DNA from: Peribacillus sp. Bi96
GTDB taxonomy: Bacteria; Bacillota; Bacilli; Bacillales; DSM-1321
Length of the DNA stretch: 64,000 nt
Assembly (NCBI RefSeq): GCF_918698115.1
Contig: NZ_CAKKLV010000003.1
Span: forward strand, 248,001-312,000
Direction: 5' to 3'
Below, one piece after another: positions 27,067 through 35,909 of the stretch. Each line of letters begins with the position of its first letter. Position 1 is the first letter of the stretch. The notes below the pieces were generated by a model. It did no database searches. It was given only the letters and a program-made list of their open reading frames with translations, and had not been told where the DNA came from. The translations under genes were made by a program, and so were the position numbers.

Positions 27067-27303
27067 TTGGTTTACTTTAAGTCCGTGTCTCCTTCACTTC
27101 CCATTGTTTCATCGACTTTACGAGATCAGTTTATATGGATGGGTGGGGTTACCTAACAATGTCCTTTGAACATCCTGATAGCGTTCGATCCATAAAATTC
27201 GGTATCGCCACTGGTAAATGCTTCTTTTATTTTCATTAAAGAATTCTATGCTTTTTCCAGGCAAACTAACTTCCTATGGTTTAGAAACAGTGATCTATTT
27301 TTT
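27067..27303. other. Unassigned remnant sequence
   Basis: No gene is supported. A 27-codon minus-strand frame beginning MKIKEAFTSGDTEFY lacks a ribosome binding site. Confidence 0.3.
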
Positions 27304-28165
27304 TTATTTTATTGCAACCCATATTTCGTTAGTTGAATTCGGACTATAGAGATCCGAATCTATATATGCTTCAATTGCAGCAGTATCGGCAGGTTCATAG
27401 CTGTTAGATGGAAACCATTCTGAATAAATTTGCTTCCATGTATTTATCATTGCGGTTGGGGCAGGTCCTTGAACATCAAATACGACCCATTTGGACGCAG
27501 GTATTTCAAAACTCGAAAGTCCATCTGGCACATCTCCACTATGTTCTGAAGCAATCCAGTAGTCGATTGTGTTTTTCTCCTCATTATAATTATCAGTAAT
27601 ACCTAATAGACCTTTTATTTGTCCATTATTTAATTGAATTAATTGATTGACTGTGTCATTTTGATGTACTTCACCCCAAAATTCTCCAATACTCGGAAGT
27701 CCAGCATTCTCTGTATTACATGCTGGATCACATGAACATTCTCGTTTAACTCCTACCACTTGAAAAGTATCTTTTTCAATAATTTTATATTTCATTGGTT
27801 CTGCTCCTTTCAGTTTTACCTGTATAGTCAGTCGATTATAGGATTGCAACTTTCCGACTCCTTTTCGTGCTTCACTCGGCGTAACACCATGTTGTTTACG
27901 AAAAGCTTTTGAGAAAGCTCAGGAGTATCGTATCCATATTTAAAGCTAATGTCGATGATAGCGCCAAACAATTCTTGAACTGCTAATGTCAAACGGCGCC
28001 GGCGAAGATATTCTCCAATAGAAATATCTGTCAAGATCGTAAATGTGCGCTAAAAATGAAATGGAGATACATTTGCTTGTTTGGCAATGTCTTCTATCGT
28101 TATATGATCTAATAAATGTTCTTCCATCTAGTCTATCGCCTTTTGTAAAGATTCAACCAACGCCG
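27304..28165 (-). pseudogene. AraC-type regulator with GyrI-like domain, disrupted
   Basis: Three pieces of one gene are readable in order: an AraC helix-turn-helix (MEEHLLDHITIEDIAKQANV, then LTDISIGEYLRRRRL), a second helix-turn-helix with a frameshift near 27910, and an effector-binding (GyrI-like) domain (27304-27849, MKYKIIEKDTFQVVGVKREC). Two TAG codons replace residues expected as W and Q near 28130 and 28050. The C-terminal domain alone stays open for 181 codons. Confidence 0.75.
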
Positions 28166-28273
28166 TTTCTCACAACTCCTTAAAAGATTCTAACAATGCT
28201 ATATACTTCAGCCCTGTCATTTTTTTGCTCACTTTAGACAGTATTATATTTCATAAAATTAAGTATACACACG

Positions 28274-28651
28274 AATAAGCATCTAATTGCTAGCTCGCAG
28301 ATATAATCACGATGAAAGAATTGAGTGAGAAAGTCCTTTTGACCGGTCAAGCAGCTGCATTTAGAGTTGCCAAATTAGAAGATAATGGAGTGATTGAGGG
28401 ATATGCCATTAATGTTAAATTAGGGTGTCTTATACATGCTTTTATTACTATCATTACACAAAGCACTAATCACCAACCTTATCTGTCGTTCATAAAAACT
28501 CAAGAACAAAATACATAACTATAAAATCAGTAGAGATGGTTGTTACCTTCTGGCATGCAGATTTCCATCTAATAAAATGATAGAACAATTTTTGGAAGAC
28601 TTAAACAAGCATGTAAACTATAAATTATCGATTTTTATAAATAAGCTGTAG
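28274..28651 (+). pseudogene. Lrp/AsnC family regulator, disrupted
   Basis: The 28312 frame (MKELSEKVLLTGQAAAFRVA) is the Lrp helix-turn-helix; the sequence continues after a one-base shift near 28512 (YKISRDGCYLLACRFPSN, then NYKLSIFINKL) to TAG 28649. The extreme N-terminus is also out of frame. Confidence 0.7.
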
Positions 28652-28937
28652 TGAATGGCTTTATGTAAACTGAAGCATTGAATATGAAAAAGACTATAGG
28701 ATTTTCCTTTTCAAAAATGGCCATGAACGATCCATTTCACTATATTGGCCCATCATCATTGAGAAAAATTTTACCTAAAAAGGTTCACTACTTGTACAAA
28801 TTAGTAAGTGGCTTCTACTCTTCCCCAAGTTCATGACTTGTGAATGCTGTAACAACTTTTTATAAGTAAATACTCACTTCTTATTTAAAAACATCCTAAT
28901 TTATGTAATAATAGATTTATAATAAAAATGAAAGTAC
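28652..28937. other. Intergenic, nothing seen
   Basis: AT-rich, with no supported gene or clear structure. Confidence 0.4.
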
Positions 28938-28952
28938 TTGAGGGATCTTGCA

Positions 28953-29120
28953 TTGGAGAGTATGGAAGCATTACATGAAAAAATTGAGATATTGAGGAAA
29001 GAATTAATAACTACAGCATTCATATATGGATTTACTGCCCCAAAAACATTACATAAAAGTCAGGAACTAGATAAACTATTGAATTTACTAGGACACGGAA
29101 AAGAACCAATTGGTTTCTAA
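28953..29120 (+). CDS. Spo0E-like sporulation regulatory phosphatase
   Basis: A 55-residue protein of the Spo0E/YisI/YnzD family: an N-terminal helix (LHEKIEILRKELI), a turn, and the signature SQELDKLLN near the C-terminus. Members dephosphorylate Spo0A-P and delay sporulation. Start choice: TTG 28953 has AGGG eight bases upstream; the frame also allows TTG 28938 or ATG 28962. Confidence 0.8.
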   Translation: MESMEALHEKIEILRKELITTAFIYGFTAPKTLHKSQELDKLLNLLGHGKEPIGF

Positions 29121-29464
29121 CTGGTCTAAAAACAGAAATGAAACTCGATTGTTCACCCTACTGTAGATCTTCATGGGCTCAAGTTAACTTCAGGTAATAT
29201 CACTCGGAATTCATGGGAAGGCTCTTTACTATTCACTGGGTAGTCCATGCAGCTGCTACTCCCTCACTAAATCACCTCCAACTCTTGTATTCTATTCTTG
29301 ATAAAAAAGAGTACCACATCTTCTACAATTTGATAACTGAAAGTACCACTCCTTCATACATCTTACTACCCTCCCCTTCAAGTTTAAAATTCGTACTAGG
29401 AAAAGAACAAAAAATGAGGCTATAATAAATAGATCGAAAAACCTTACAGCAAGGGGGGATTAAA
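29121..29464. other. Intergenic, nothing seen
   Basis: No supported gene; a plus-strand frame from 29213 lacks a ribosome binding site and family resemblance. Confidence 0.4.
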
Positions 29465-29659
29465 ATGGATGGAAATGACAAATCTGAAGATACATTAATG
29501 AAGGAGTTACAAGAGCTTAAACTTTCACTTGAACATGAATTAAGACGTGTCACCACGATAATAGATCATTTAACACCAGAGAAAAAAGAAGCTGAACAAC
29601 CGATTGAAGATGTCCAATTACATACGGAATCATCGGATGATCATGATGATTTATTCTAG
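29465..29659 (+). CDS. Small hypothetical protein, coiled coil with acidic tail
   Basis: The 64-residue product is preceded by AAGGGGGG six bases before the ATG. Residues 10-35 are a heptad-like helix (LMKELQELKLSLEHELRRV); the tail is acidic and rich in His/Asp (TESSDDHDDLF). I do not recognise it. Confidence 0.6.
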   Translation: MDGNDKSEDTLMKELQELKLSLEHELRRVTTIIDHLTPEKKEAEQPIEDVQLHTESSDDHDDLF

Positions 29660-29993
29660 TTAGTTAAAGTACAATTGCAGAAAAAGATCTCAAAGCCGTT
29701 TACAAGAACGTCTTGGACTCCAAGGACATGGGAAAAAGCTCTCAAACCAACTGCGGAAATTTGACTAAGCTCTTCTTTTAGTTGTAAAAACAACAAAGGT
29801 TACAGCAAAAGTATACTTTCAATTATCCCCTCTTGCTATGTTTTCTCTCCGATATTTATAATATAAGAATCATTTCTTTTTTTGAACTAAGCATTCAATT
29901 TATTCTCTCAAATCAACATGTTAATGTTAATTAAAAGCATGAGCTCGGTAGATAACCGGGTTCATGCCCTCATGGCTGCCCAATAAAAAATGT
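29660..29993. other. Intergenic with a weak terminator
   Basis: A stem at about 29939-29967 (CATGA, ACCG arms) is followed on the minus strand by CTTTTAATT and probably ends the 29994 gene. Confidence 0.45.
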
Positions 29994-30395
29994 CTAACTT
30001 CTTCGGTTCACTGTGCCTTTGTAAGAGTTCTTTTTCCTCCTATATCTTACAGTCATATCTACTATGGTTAATAATAAAACAAACCATAAAATAGGATTTT
30101 TTAAGGAGATTCCTACAGTGGATTTCCTCCCCAATAACGTTAATACTCCTATTAGCACTAACATATAAAAAATAAATGCTGCTTCTCCAATTAATGAATT
30201 TGTTTCACAATTTTTTTCAGTCTTTTGATTAATGACAATATAGACAATCGCTAATGAGATCATTCCAATTGTCAGTGCCGTTTTAGGACTGTCATTGAAA
30301 ATGATATGAGGGAAATAATCAAAAATCATAAGAAAAGAAAATAATAAAAAGATACCTATTCTCAATAATATTTTCAAATTCATCTTATTCCCCAT
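29994..30395 (-). CDS. Hypothetical membrane protein
   Basis: A 133-residue protein with four hydrophobic segments and a basic C-terminal tail (RYRRKKNSYKG). GAGGAA and GGGG precede two possible ATG starts four codons apart. Family not recognised; single-gene unit. Confidence 0.6.
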   Translation of the reverse strand: MGNKMNLKILLRIGIFLLFSFLMIFDYFPHIIFNDSPKTALTIGMISLAIVYIVINQKTEKNCETNSLIGEAAFIFYMLVLIGVLTLLGRKSTVGISLKNPILWFVLLLTIVDMTVRYRRKKNSYKGTVNRRS

Positions 30396-30957
30396 TTCCT
30401 CGATTTATTATTTCCCAAACCAGTAATTTGTTTATAGAGCATTAGTTACTACTTAATTGTAACATTCGTATAAAAATGTATCTATATTCATAGTGATTTC
30501 CAAAAAAAGATAGATTCCCGGGCTCAAAGAACTATAAATCAAAAATCGATTCTTAACTTATGATTTTATGAGTTAATCCAAACTGGGAATAGGTCTCGGT
30601 CAAGGAAATTTTAAGAAAGAAGTCGTTTTTTTTGAAAGACGATTCTTTGACTGTTTCACTTAGACGTCATCAAAAACCCTACTTATTATGAGACTTCCGA
30701 TAATTTCCAAATGTCTCATTTCCTCCTACATTTAAATGCTTTCATACTATTTGTTAAGCAATATCCTAGTTTTATTATTTAAAAAAAGACCAAGCAATGC
30801 TTGATCTTTTTGCTAACATTTCAATCCCGGCTAGAGTTAGTGTGAAAAGATCACATAGTTCTAACCATCCTTTTTAAGTTTAGGCAACTCTACTCTATCT
30901 AAATTAGTCATTTTTTCGTCTTTTAAATACATTCTGCAAGAAGCGCAAATATTTTTG
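30396..30957. other. Intergenic with two hairpins
   Basis: Besides the terminator at 30782 there is a long imperfect inverted repeat at about 30831-30872 (GGCTAGAGTTA / TAGTTCTAACC arms). No gene seen. Confidence 0.4.
30782..30811 (-). terminator. Bidirectional terminator downstream of the SEDS gene
   Basis: AAAGA-C-CAAGC pairs with GCTTG-A-TCTTT, with A and T runs on the two sides. Confidence 0.7.
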
Positions 30958-32109
30958 TCACTCATTCGAAAACATATAATCCCTTTTTTTCAATGAAACA
31001 TTCAATACCAAGCCAAGTCCCATCATAGTAGCCATCACCGAGCTCCCTCCATAGCTCATTAATGGCAGCGGAATTCCTGTGATAGGAATTAGACCGATAA
31101 CCATTCCGATATTTTGAAATATGTGAAAAGTCAAGAAGGAGATGACTCCCACACAAATAAAAGATTCAAAAAATGTAGAATTCAGTGCAGTTGCAACGAT
31201 TTTATAAATAATGAAGAAATAGAGGGAGATTAGCAAACTCGCTCCAATGAACCCAAATTCTTCAGCAACGATCGTAAATATAAAATCGGTATGTGCTTCA
31301 GGAATATATACATTGCTTTGATTGAAGCCTTTCCCTTCCGTCATACCTGAACCGATCGCTAATATGGATTGCTTCAATTGATAACCGATTCCTTGGCCAT
31401 GACTAAATGGATCCAGCCAAGAATTAATCCTATCCAGTTGATAGCCATCCAGTAAGTTCAATAATAGATCAGGATCATACAAGTAGGTGACTACCAAGGA
31501 ACATACGATACTGACCACTAAAGCAACTACAGATGCTATCATCTTCCAATTAATCCCCGATACTAAAACGATTCCCATCGTGATGACGGCCATCACCAGG
31601 GAAGTACCAAAGTCATTTTGCAGTAGCGTTAAACCAATTGGTAAAGCTGCTATCACCCCCATTTTAAATAATAGTTTACAATCGGTGCCTATGTCCCCTA
31701 CTGGAAACTTGTCTATATGTTTTGTCAGTATATAGGACAACATCAATATTAAAAATATTTTCATGAACTCGGATGGTTGTATGGAGCCTAATCCTGGAAT
31801 TTCAATCCAAGATTTTGCCCCCTTCCGGACTGGGGCAATACTCTTTGGTCCTAATAAAACGAATAAAAGCAGGAAAATACCAAATGAGTATATATATGGA
31901 GTCAGTTTCATGATCGTCTCAAAATCAAAATAAAAAATGGCCAGCACAATCAGACCACTAATAACAAACCAGACAATTTGCTGCTTGAAATAATCTATAT
32001 CAAGCTGTGCGTATTTTTGCGCACTGTATAAACTAACGCTGCTGAAAACCATCAGAATGATGATTAACATGGCTAGATTAGAATCAAAATAACTTTTTCG
32101 TTTAATCAC
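30958..32109 (-). CDS. SEDS peptidoglycan glycosyltransferase (RodA/FtsW/SpoVE family)
   Basis: A 383-residue, ten-helix SEDS protein. The catalytic Asp lies in WLDPFS; the family blocks GAKSWIEIPGLGSIQPSEFMK and LPLMSYGGSS are intact. SEDS proteins polymerise lipid II with a partner class B PBP. No PBP gene is adjacent, so this is probably an accessory RodA-like paralogue rather than the main rodA or ftsW. Confidence 0.88.
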   Translation of the reverse strand: MIKRKSYFDSNLAMLIIILMVFSSVSLYSAQKYAQLDIDYFKQQIVWFVISGLIVLAIFYFDFETIMKLTPYIYSFGIFLLLFVLLGPKSIAPVRKGAKSWIEIPGLGSIQPSEFMKIFLILMLSYILTKHIDKFPVGDIGTDCKLLFKMGVIAALPIGLTLLQNDFGTSLVMAVITMGIVLVSGINWKMIASVVALVVSIVCSLVVTYLYDPDLLLNLLDGYQLDRINSWLDPFSHGQGIGYQLKQSILAIGSGMTEGKGFNQSNVYIPEAHTDFIFTIVAEEFGFIGASLLISLYFFIIYKIVATALNSTFFESFICVGVISFLTFHIFQNIGMVIGLIPITGIPLPLMSYGGSSVMATMMGLGLVLNVSLKKRDYMFSNE

Positions 32110-32574
32110 AAAATCACCGAATCTTTCAATTTTTTTTCGTACGAAGCCAATCCTTCTTCTAACCTTTTACCTTACTTTCTCATTCAATCTTTTTCACTAC
32201 AGGGATGATTTTTATGTTTCTCTTCATCACACCTCCATTCCATGACAAACCTCCTTTAAATGTTACCATTTTTTAGTGTGTTTGTTTTATTTTTTCTATT
32301 TTTTATATAAATATCAGTGTTGAAATTATCTCTAATAATCGGCCTCCAATTTAGTGTCAGTCAAAAAACAAACGTGGTTGTTGGCTGGATTTAATGAAAA
32401 AATGATTAAATATAAGTCTTTATTGGCAAAAATGGGAACTCATTAATTCACTAGTATTTGTTCAGAAGTTACCAGTCGAAACTCACCAACATCCAGGTTT
32501 CGGCAGGTTACAATTCACCTTAGAAAGGTATTGTTTGAATATTGTCGAAAGGGTTAAGGTAAAGGAATGAGTAA
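32110..32574. other. Intergenic, nothing seen
   Basis: Very AT-rich divergent gap; no supported gene. Confidence 0.4.
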
Positions 32575-33078
32575 ATGGAAAAGAACCGAGCAAAGAAAAT
32601 GTATGATTATCATGTTTGGGCTAATACTCAAGTGTTCCAACACGTAAAAAAATTACCGGATGGAGTTTATGGTGATACGTTGAAAAGTGTCTTTACATCC
32701 ATTAAGGACGTCTTGGTTCATCTTTACGCTACGGATATAACATGGCTGGAGATCATGAAAGGAAGCACCATTCAAGATACGTTTAGGAAAGTAGAGCAGC
32801 GGCGGGAAGAAGTGCGTGGAATCTCAATAAAAGGACTTGAATCCTGCTATGATGAACTTTATAAGGAATATGACAATTTTTTTGCTTTGGAGCCTGATCT
32901 CGAAAGGACCGTAGTAGCCGAACACCCCAAAATGGGGGTTTGTGAGTTTGTACTTGCCGACCTCATCCATCATGTGGTCAATCACGGTACCTATCATCGG
33001 GGTAATGTGTCAGCGATGCTCCATCAACAAGGCGAGCGTGGTGTACCTACAGATTATGTATTTTTCTGTTTAAAATAA
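32575..33078 (+). CDS. DinB family protein
   Basis: The 167-residue four-helix product carries the DinB metal triad: His in LVHLYATDITWL and two His in HHVVNHGTYHRGN. DinB proteins are metal-dependent thiol transferases or of unknown role. AAGGA precedes the ATG by nine bases; a terminator follows at 33113. Confidence 0.85.
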   Translation: MEKNRAKKMYDYHVWANTQVFQHVKKLPDGVYGDTLKSVFTSIKDVLVHLYATDITWLEIMKGSTIQDTFRKVEQRREEVRGISIKGLESCYDELYKEYDNFFALEPDLERTVVAEHPKMGVCEFVLADLIHHVVNHGTYHRGNVSAMLHQQGERGVPTDYVFFCLK

Positions 33079-33112
33079 GCTCGGTATAGCACCCGAAAAA
33101 TTCAGGAAGAGT

Positions 33113-33145
33113 GCCGATGGTCCCTATGAATCATCGGCTTTTATT
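33113..33145 (+). terminator. Terminator of the DinB gene
   Basis: GCCGATG and CATCGGC form the stem, followed by TTTTATTT. Confidence 0.75.
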
Positions 33146-33192
33146 TGTATAGAATGGTAAATCAATAGGTGTATTCATTCACTAGTATTGCT

Positions 33193-33981
33193 TTATTCAT
33201 GATTGAATTTTTTATTGGCAATCCAATAATTCGTTACAAAGAGCATCAAAACAATCCAGAATAGCGTTACAAGTAGGTTAGCAATTGCATTGGAACTTAT
33301 TGTACCTGTGATGAGTACAGTCATGGCATGCTTGCTCATGCTTGCTGAATTTACAAAATCGATAACCGGACTTAAACCAACAATGATTCTGCAGCCTATG
33401 AGAAAAATAATCGAAATTAACGCAATAACACCTTGGCTGTTAAAAATAGTACTGATCATCGTTGTGAAAGTGACGATAAAAAGAATCCAAACAAGATATA
33501 ATAAAAGTGCAGATATCATATGTGAAAATGGAACATTAGTAAAAAGGTAATTTGCATATAGATAAGAAGCAAAGTATCCAATTGCCACACTTAAAGCCGC
33601 TATCGAATAATGTGATACGATTTTTCCAGCTATATAGGAAATAACGGTAACAGGCCTAGTTAGAATAAACGCCAACATGCCATTTGCTTTGTCTGTTTGT
33701 ATAATACCCATCATTGAGATTACAAGAATCATAAGTCCAAGCTGATCAAATTGAGACCCTAACGTACTGGCTAGTACTTCCCCCCCTCTTTGGGAAGTCA
33801 TACTCGGATCAATGGTAATTCCCTGACCACCGCCTAATGCTTTCAAAATGGATGGCAGGTAATGAGTTACTATCGGTTGTGTGATCCCTAAAAAGATGAA
33901 AACGACAGGCAGCCAAATAACCTTAATATCCCGTACCATATGTATATATTCTTTTTTTAGCAGTACAATAAACTTTTTCAT
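33193..33981 (-). CDS. ABC transporter permease (YxlG-like)
   Basis: A 262-residue ABC-2 type membrane subunit with about six helices. It overlaps the ATPase gene by four bases. Order and sizes match yxlE-yxlF-yxlG of the B. subtilis sigY operon, but sigY, yxlC and yxlD are absent. Confidence 0.8.
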   Translation of the reverse strand: MKKFIVLLKKEYIHMVRDIKVIWLPVVFIFLGITQPIVTHYLPSILKALGGGQGITIDPSMTSQRGGEVLASTLGSQFDQLGLMILVISMMGIIQTDKANGMLAFILTRPVTVISYIAGKIVSHYSIAALSVAIGYFASYLYANYLFTNVPFSHMISALLLYLVWILFIVTFTTMISTIFNSQGVIALISIIFLIGCRIIVGLSPVIDFVNSASMSKHAMTVLITGTISSNAIANLLVTLFWIVLMLFVTNYWIANKKFNHE

Positions 33982-34883
33982 TTCACGACCACCATTTTCA
34001 AGAAAATATCTTCCAGAGTATCGTTATTCATATCGAATTTTACAATGTCCACTTTATTTTCAAGTGCATGTTCCAGTAACATATTTTTGTTTTTTTTGAT
34101 GTTTTCAACCTTTATGTTGACTTTATGCCCAATGACCTCGACTTCCTTCACATAAGGTAATTTTTTTACAATCTCAACCCATTTTTGATCTTTCGCTGTA
34201 ATTTCAACGCATAGCTTATTTTTGCCATTGCGGTTTAAGAGGTTGGAGATCGTCGTATCTTCAATTTTTATTCCATCTTTTATAATGACAAATCGTTCGC
34301 ATATCTCTTCAGCATCGCTCAATATATGGGTGGATAATAAAATCGTCGTTTCTTTTTTTATTTCTCCAATCAAGTTAAGCACTTCTCTTCGGCCAACTGG
34401 ATCCAATGCGGAAACAGGTTCATCCATGACAATAAGCGAAGGCTTATGCAGCAATGCTTGGGCAATGCCGAGTCTCTGTTTCATCCCGCCGGAATAAGTG
34501 CCAACTTTAGAATTTTCTTCGCCACGAAGACCAACTTTAGCTAAAATCTCGGGTATTGTTTTTATTAATTCTTCCTTTTTTAAACCAGATAGTTGCCCCA
34601 TGAAAGTAAGCGTTTCTTTCGCTGTCATCCAATGAAAAAAATTAGGATACTGTGGCAGGTAGCCAATTTCACTTTTCATTTTCGATATTTCTTGGCCATT
34701 TAGCAAAACTTCACCTGCGTTTGGATCGGTTATATTTGAAATCACTTTTAGTAACGTGGATTTCCCCGCTCCATTCGGTCCGATTAAACCGACACATTCT
34801 CCCGATTCCAGTTCCATCGAGAAATTATCGACAGCGACTTTTCCTTTAAATGCTTTCGTCACATTCAGGATTTCCAACTTCAT
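33978..34883 (-). CDS. ABC transporter ATP-binding protein (YxlF-like)
   Basis: A 301-residue ATPase with Walker A GPNGAGKST, signature YSGGMKQR, Walker B LIVMDEPVSALD and switch His in LLSTHILSD, plus a C-terminal extension (about 215-301) typical of ABC-2 exporters. It overlaps both neighbours by four bases. Confidence 0.9.
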   Translation of the reverse strand: MKLEILNVTKAFKGKVAVDNFSMELESGECVGLIGPNGAGKSTLLKVISNITDPNAGEVLLNGQEISKMKSEIGYLPQYPNFFHWMTAKETLTFMGQLSGLKKEELIKTIPEILAKVGLRGEENSKVGTYSGGMKQRLGIAQALLHKPSLIVMDEPVSALDPVGRREVLNLIGEIKKETTILLSTHILSDAEEICERFVIIKDGIKIEDTTISNLLNRNGKNKLCVEITAKDQKWVEIVKKLPYVKEVEVIGHKVNIKVENIKKNKNMLLEHALENKVDIVKFDMNNDTLEDIFLKMVVVK

Positions 34884-35119
34884 GATCTTTCTCGATCCTT
34901 TCGCCCTATAACTAGGTACAGAATTGGACCGATTGTATTGACAAAAAGGATAACCAGTGTCCAGATGAGGACGTTTTCCCTTGTGTTTCTATGTCTGTAC
35001 AAATCAATTAATGCAATGGATACCAATAGTAGACCTACTGCTAAAAACGGCAATATTATCGGGATAAAGGCCATTAAATCAATATCTTTTAGATCATCAA
35101 ACCCATAGTGCAGTTTCAT
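34880..35119 (-). CDS. PLDc_N-type small membrane protein (YxlE-like)
   Basis: A 79-residue protein with two helices and the PLDc_N pattern WTLVILFVNTIGPILYLVIG. In B. subtilis YxlE acts with YxlD as a negative regulator of sigma-Y. Here it heads a three-gene transporter operon divergent from an HTH gene. Confidence 0.8.
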   Translation of the reverse strand: MKLHYGFDDLKDIDLMAFIPIILPFLAVGLLLVSIALIDLYRHRNTRENVLIWTLVILFVNTIGPILYLVIGRKDRERS

Positions 35120-35140
35120 TTATTCACTCCCCTTTATTTC

Positions 35141-35171
35141 ATTATCAGTATTGATAATGATAATAATAACT
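35141..35171. promoter_or_regulatory. Inverted repeat and Fur-box-like sequence
   Basis: ATTATCA, four bases, TGATAAT is a perfect inverted repeat (35141-35158). The overlapping stretch 35153-35171 matches the 19-base Fur box at about 15 positions (GATAATGATAAT core). It lies in the divergent promoter region. Confidence 0.5.
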
Positions 35172-35247
35172 TCAAAGAGAGAGCATTGCAATACCCATTC
35201 TCATTATTTATAATAAGAATAAAAATACGACATACAAGGAGAACTTT

Positions 35248-35787
35248 ATGATCAATAAAGTTGAAGTTTTAATGCACCCGGTAAGAATGAAAATTTCTCA
35301 AGTACTTATGAGGAACAATGAAAACGGTTTAACCCCCTTGGAAATGGTAAAAATCATTGAAGACGTACCACAAGCAACACTATATAGACATATACAAGTC
35401 ATGTTGGATGCAGGCATCATTCGCGTTATTAAAGAAAAAAAGGTGAAATCCGTTTCCGAAAAATATTACGCTTTAAATGAAATGGAAGCTAAAATTAGTA
35501 TAGAAGAATGGAAAAAAGCTTCTACTGAGAAGAAGCTTGATTATGTTTCCTATTATCAATTATCCCTTATGACACAATACCAAAGTTATCTTAAGAAATT
35601 GGAAGAACAAAACGACAAGGAAGACGGTGCAACTTTTTCCTTAGTGGAATTAAAGCTGGATGGAGATCACTTTATCCAATTTCAACATGAATTGAACGAA
35701 TTAATGACTAAATACTATCATGCCTCGGCCAAAGGAAAAAATGCTCCCGTTCGGACGATCGCTGTTACGATCATTCCAGATACTTAA
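35248..35787 (+). CDS. ArsR-like HTH regulator
   Basis: The 179-residue protein starts with a winged helix (VLMHPVRMKISQVLM, then VPQATLYRHIQVMLDAG) of the HTH_20/ArsR-like class, followed by a helical C-terminal half. AAGGAG precedes the ATG. Divergent placement suggests that it controls the YxlEFG-like transporter. Confidence 0.85.
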   Translation: MINKVEVLMHPVRMKISQVLMRNNENGLTPLEMVKIIEDVPQATLYRHIQVMLDAGIIRVIKEKKVKSVSEKYYALNEMEAKISIEEWKKASTEKKLDYVSYYQLSLMTQYQSYLKKLEEQNDKEDGATFSLVELKLDGDHFIQFQHELNELMTKYYHASAKGKNAPVRTIAVTIIPDT

Positions 35788-35855
35788 TTTAGACCCTATT
35801 TTCGCTCTTGTTTAGGTGACAAGTGTCAATGATTCATTCTTCTAAGAATGCAAGT

Positions 35856-35888
35856 AGATAAAGGCATTGATACCAGTACCAATGCCTT
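35856..35888 (-). terminator. Convergent terminator for HTH gene and copA
   Basis: AAGGCATTG and CAATGCCTT form a 9-bp stem in the 122-base gap between convergent genes; the minus strand continues TTTATC. Confidence 0.75.
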
Positions 35889-35909
35889 CATAAAATATTT
35901 ACATGATTT

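Noticed and set aside
29213-29425. 70-codon plus-strand ORF
   Set aside because: No ribosome binding site and no protein-like pattern.
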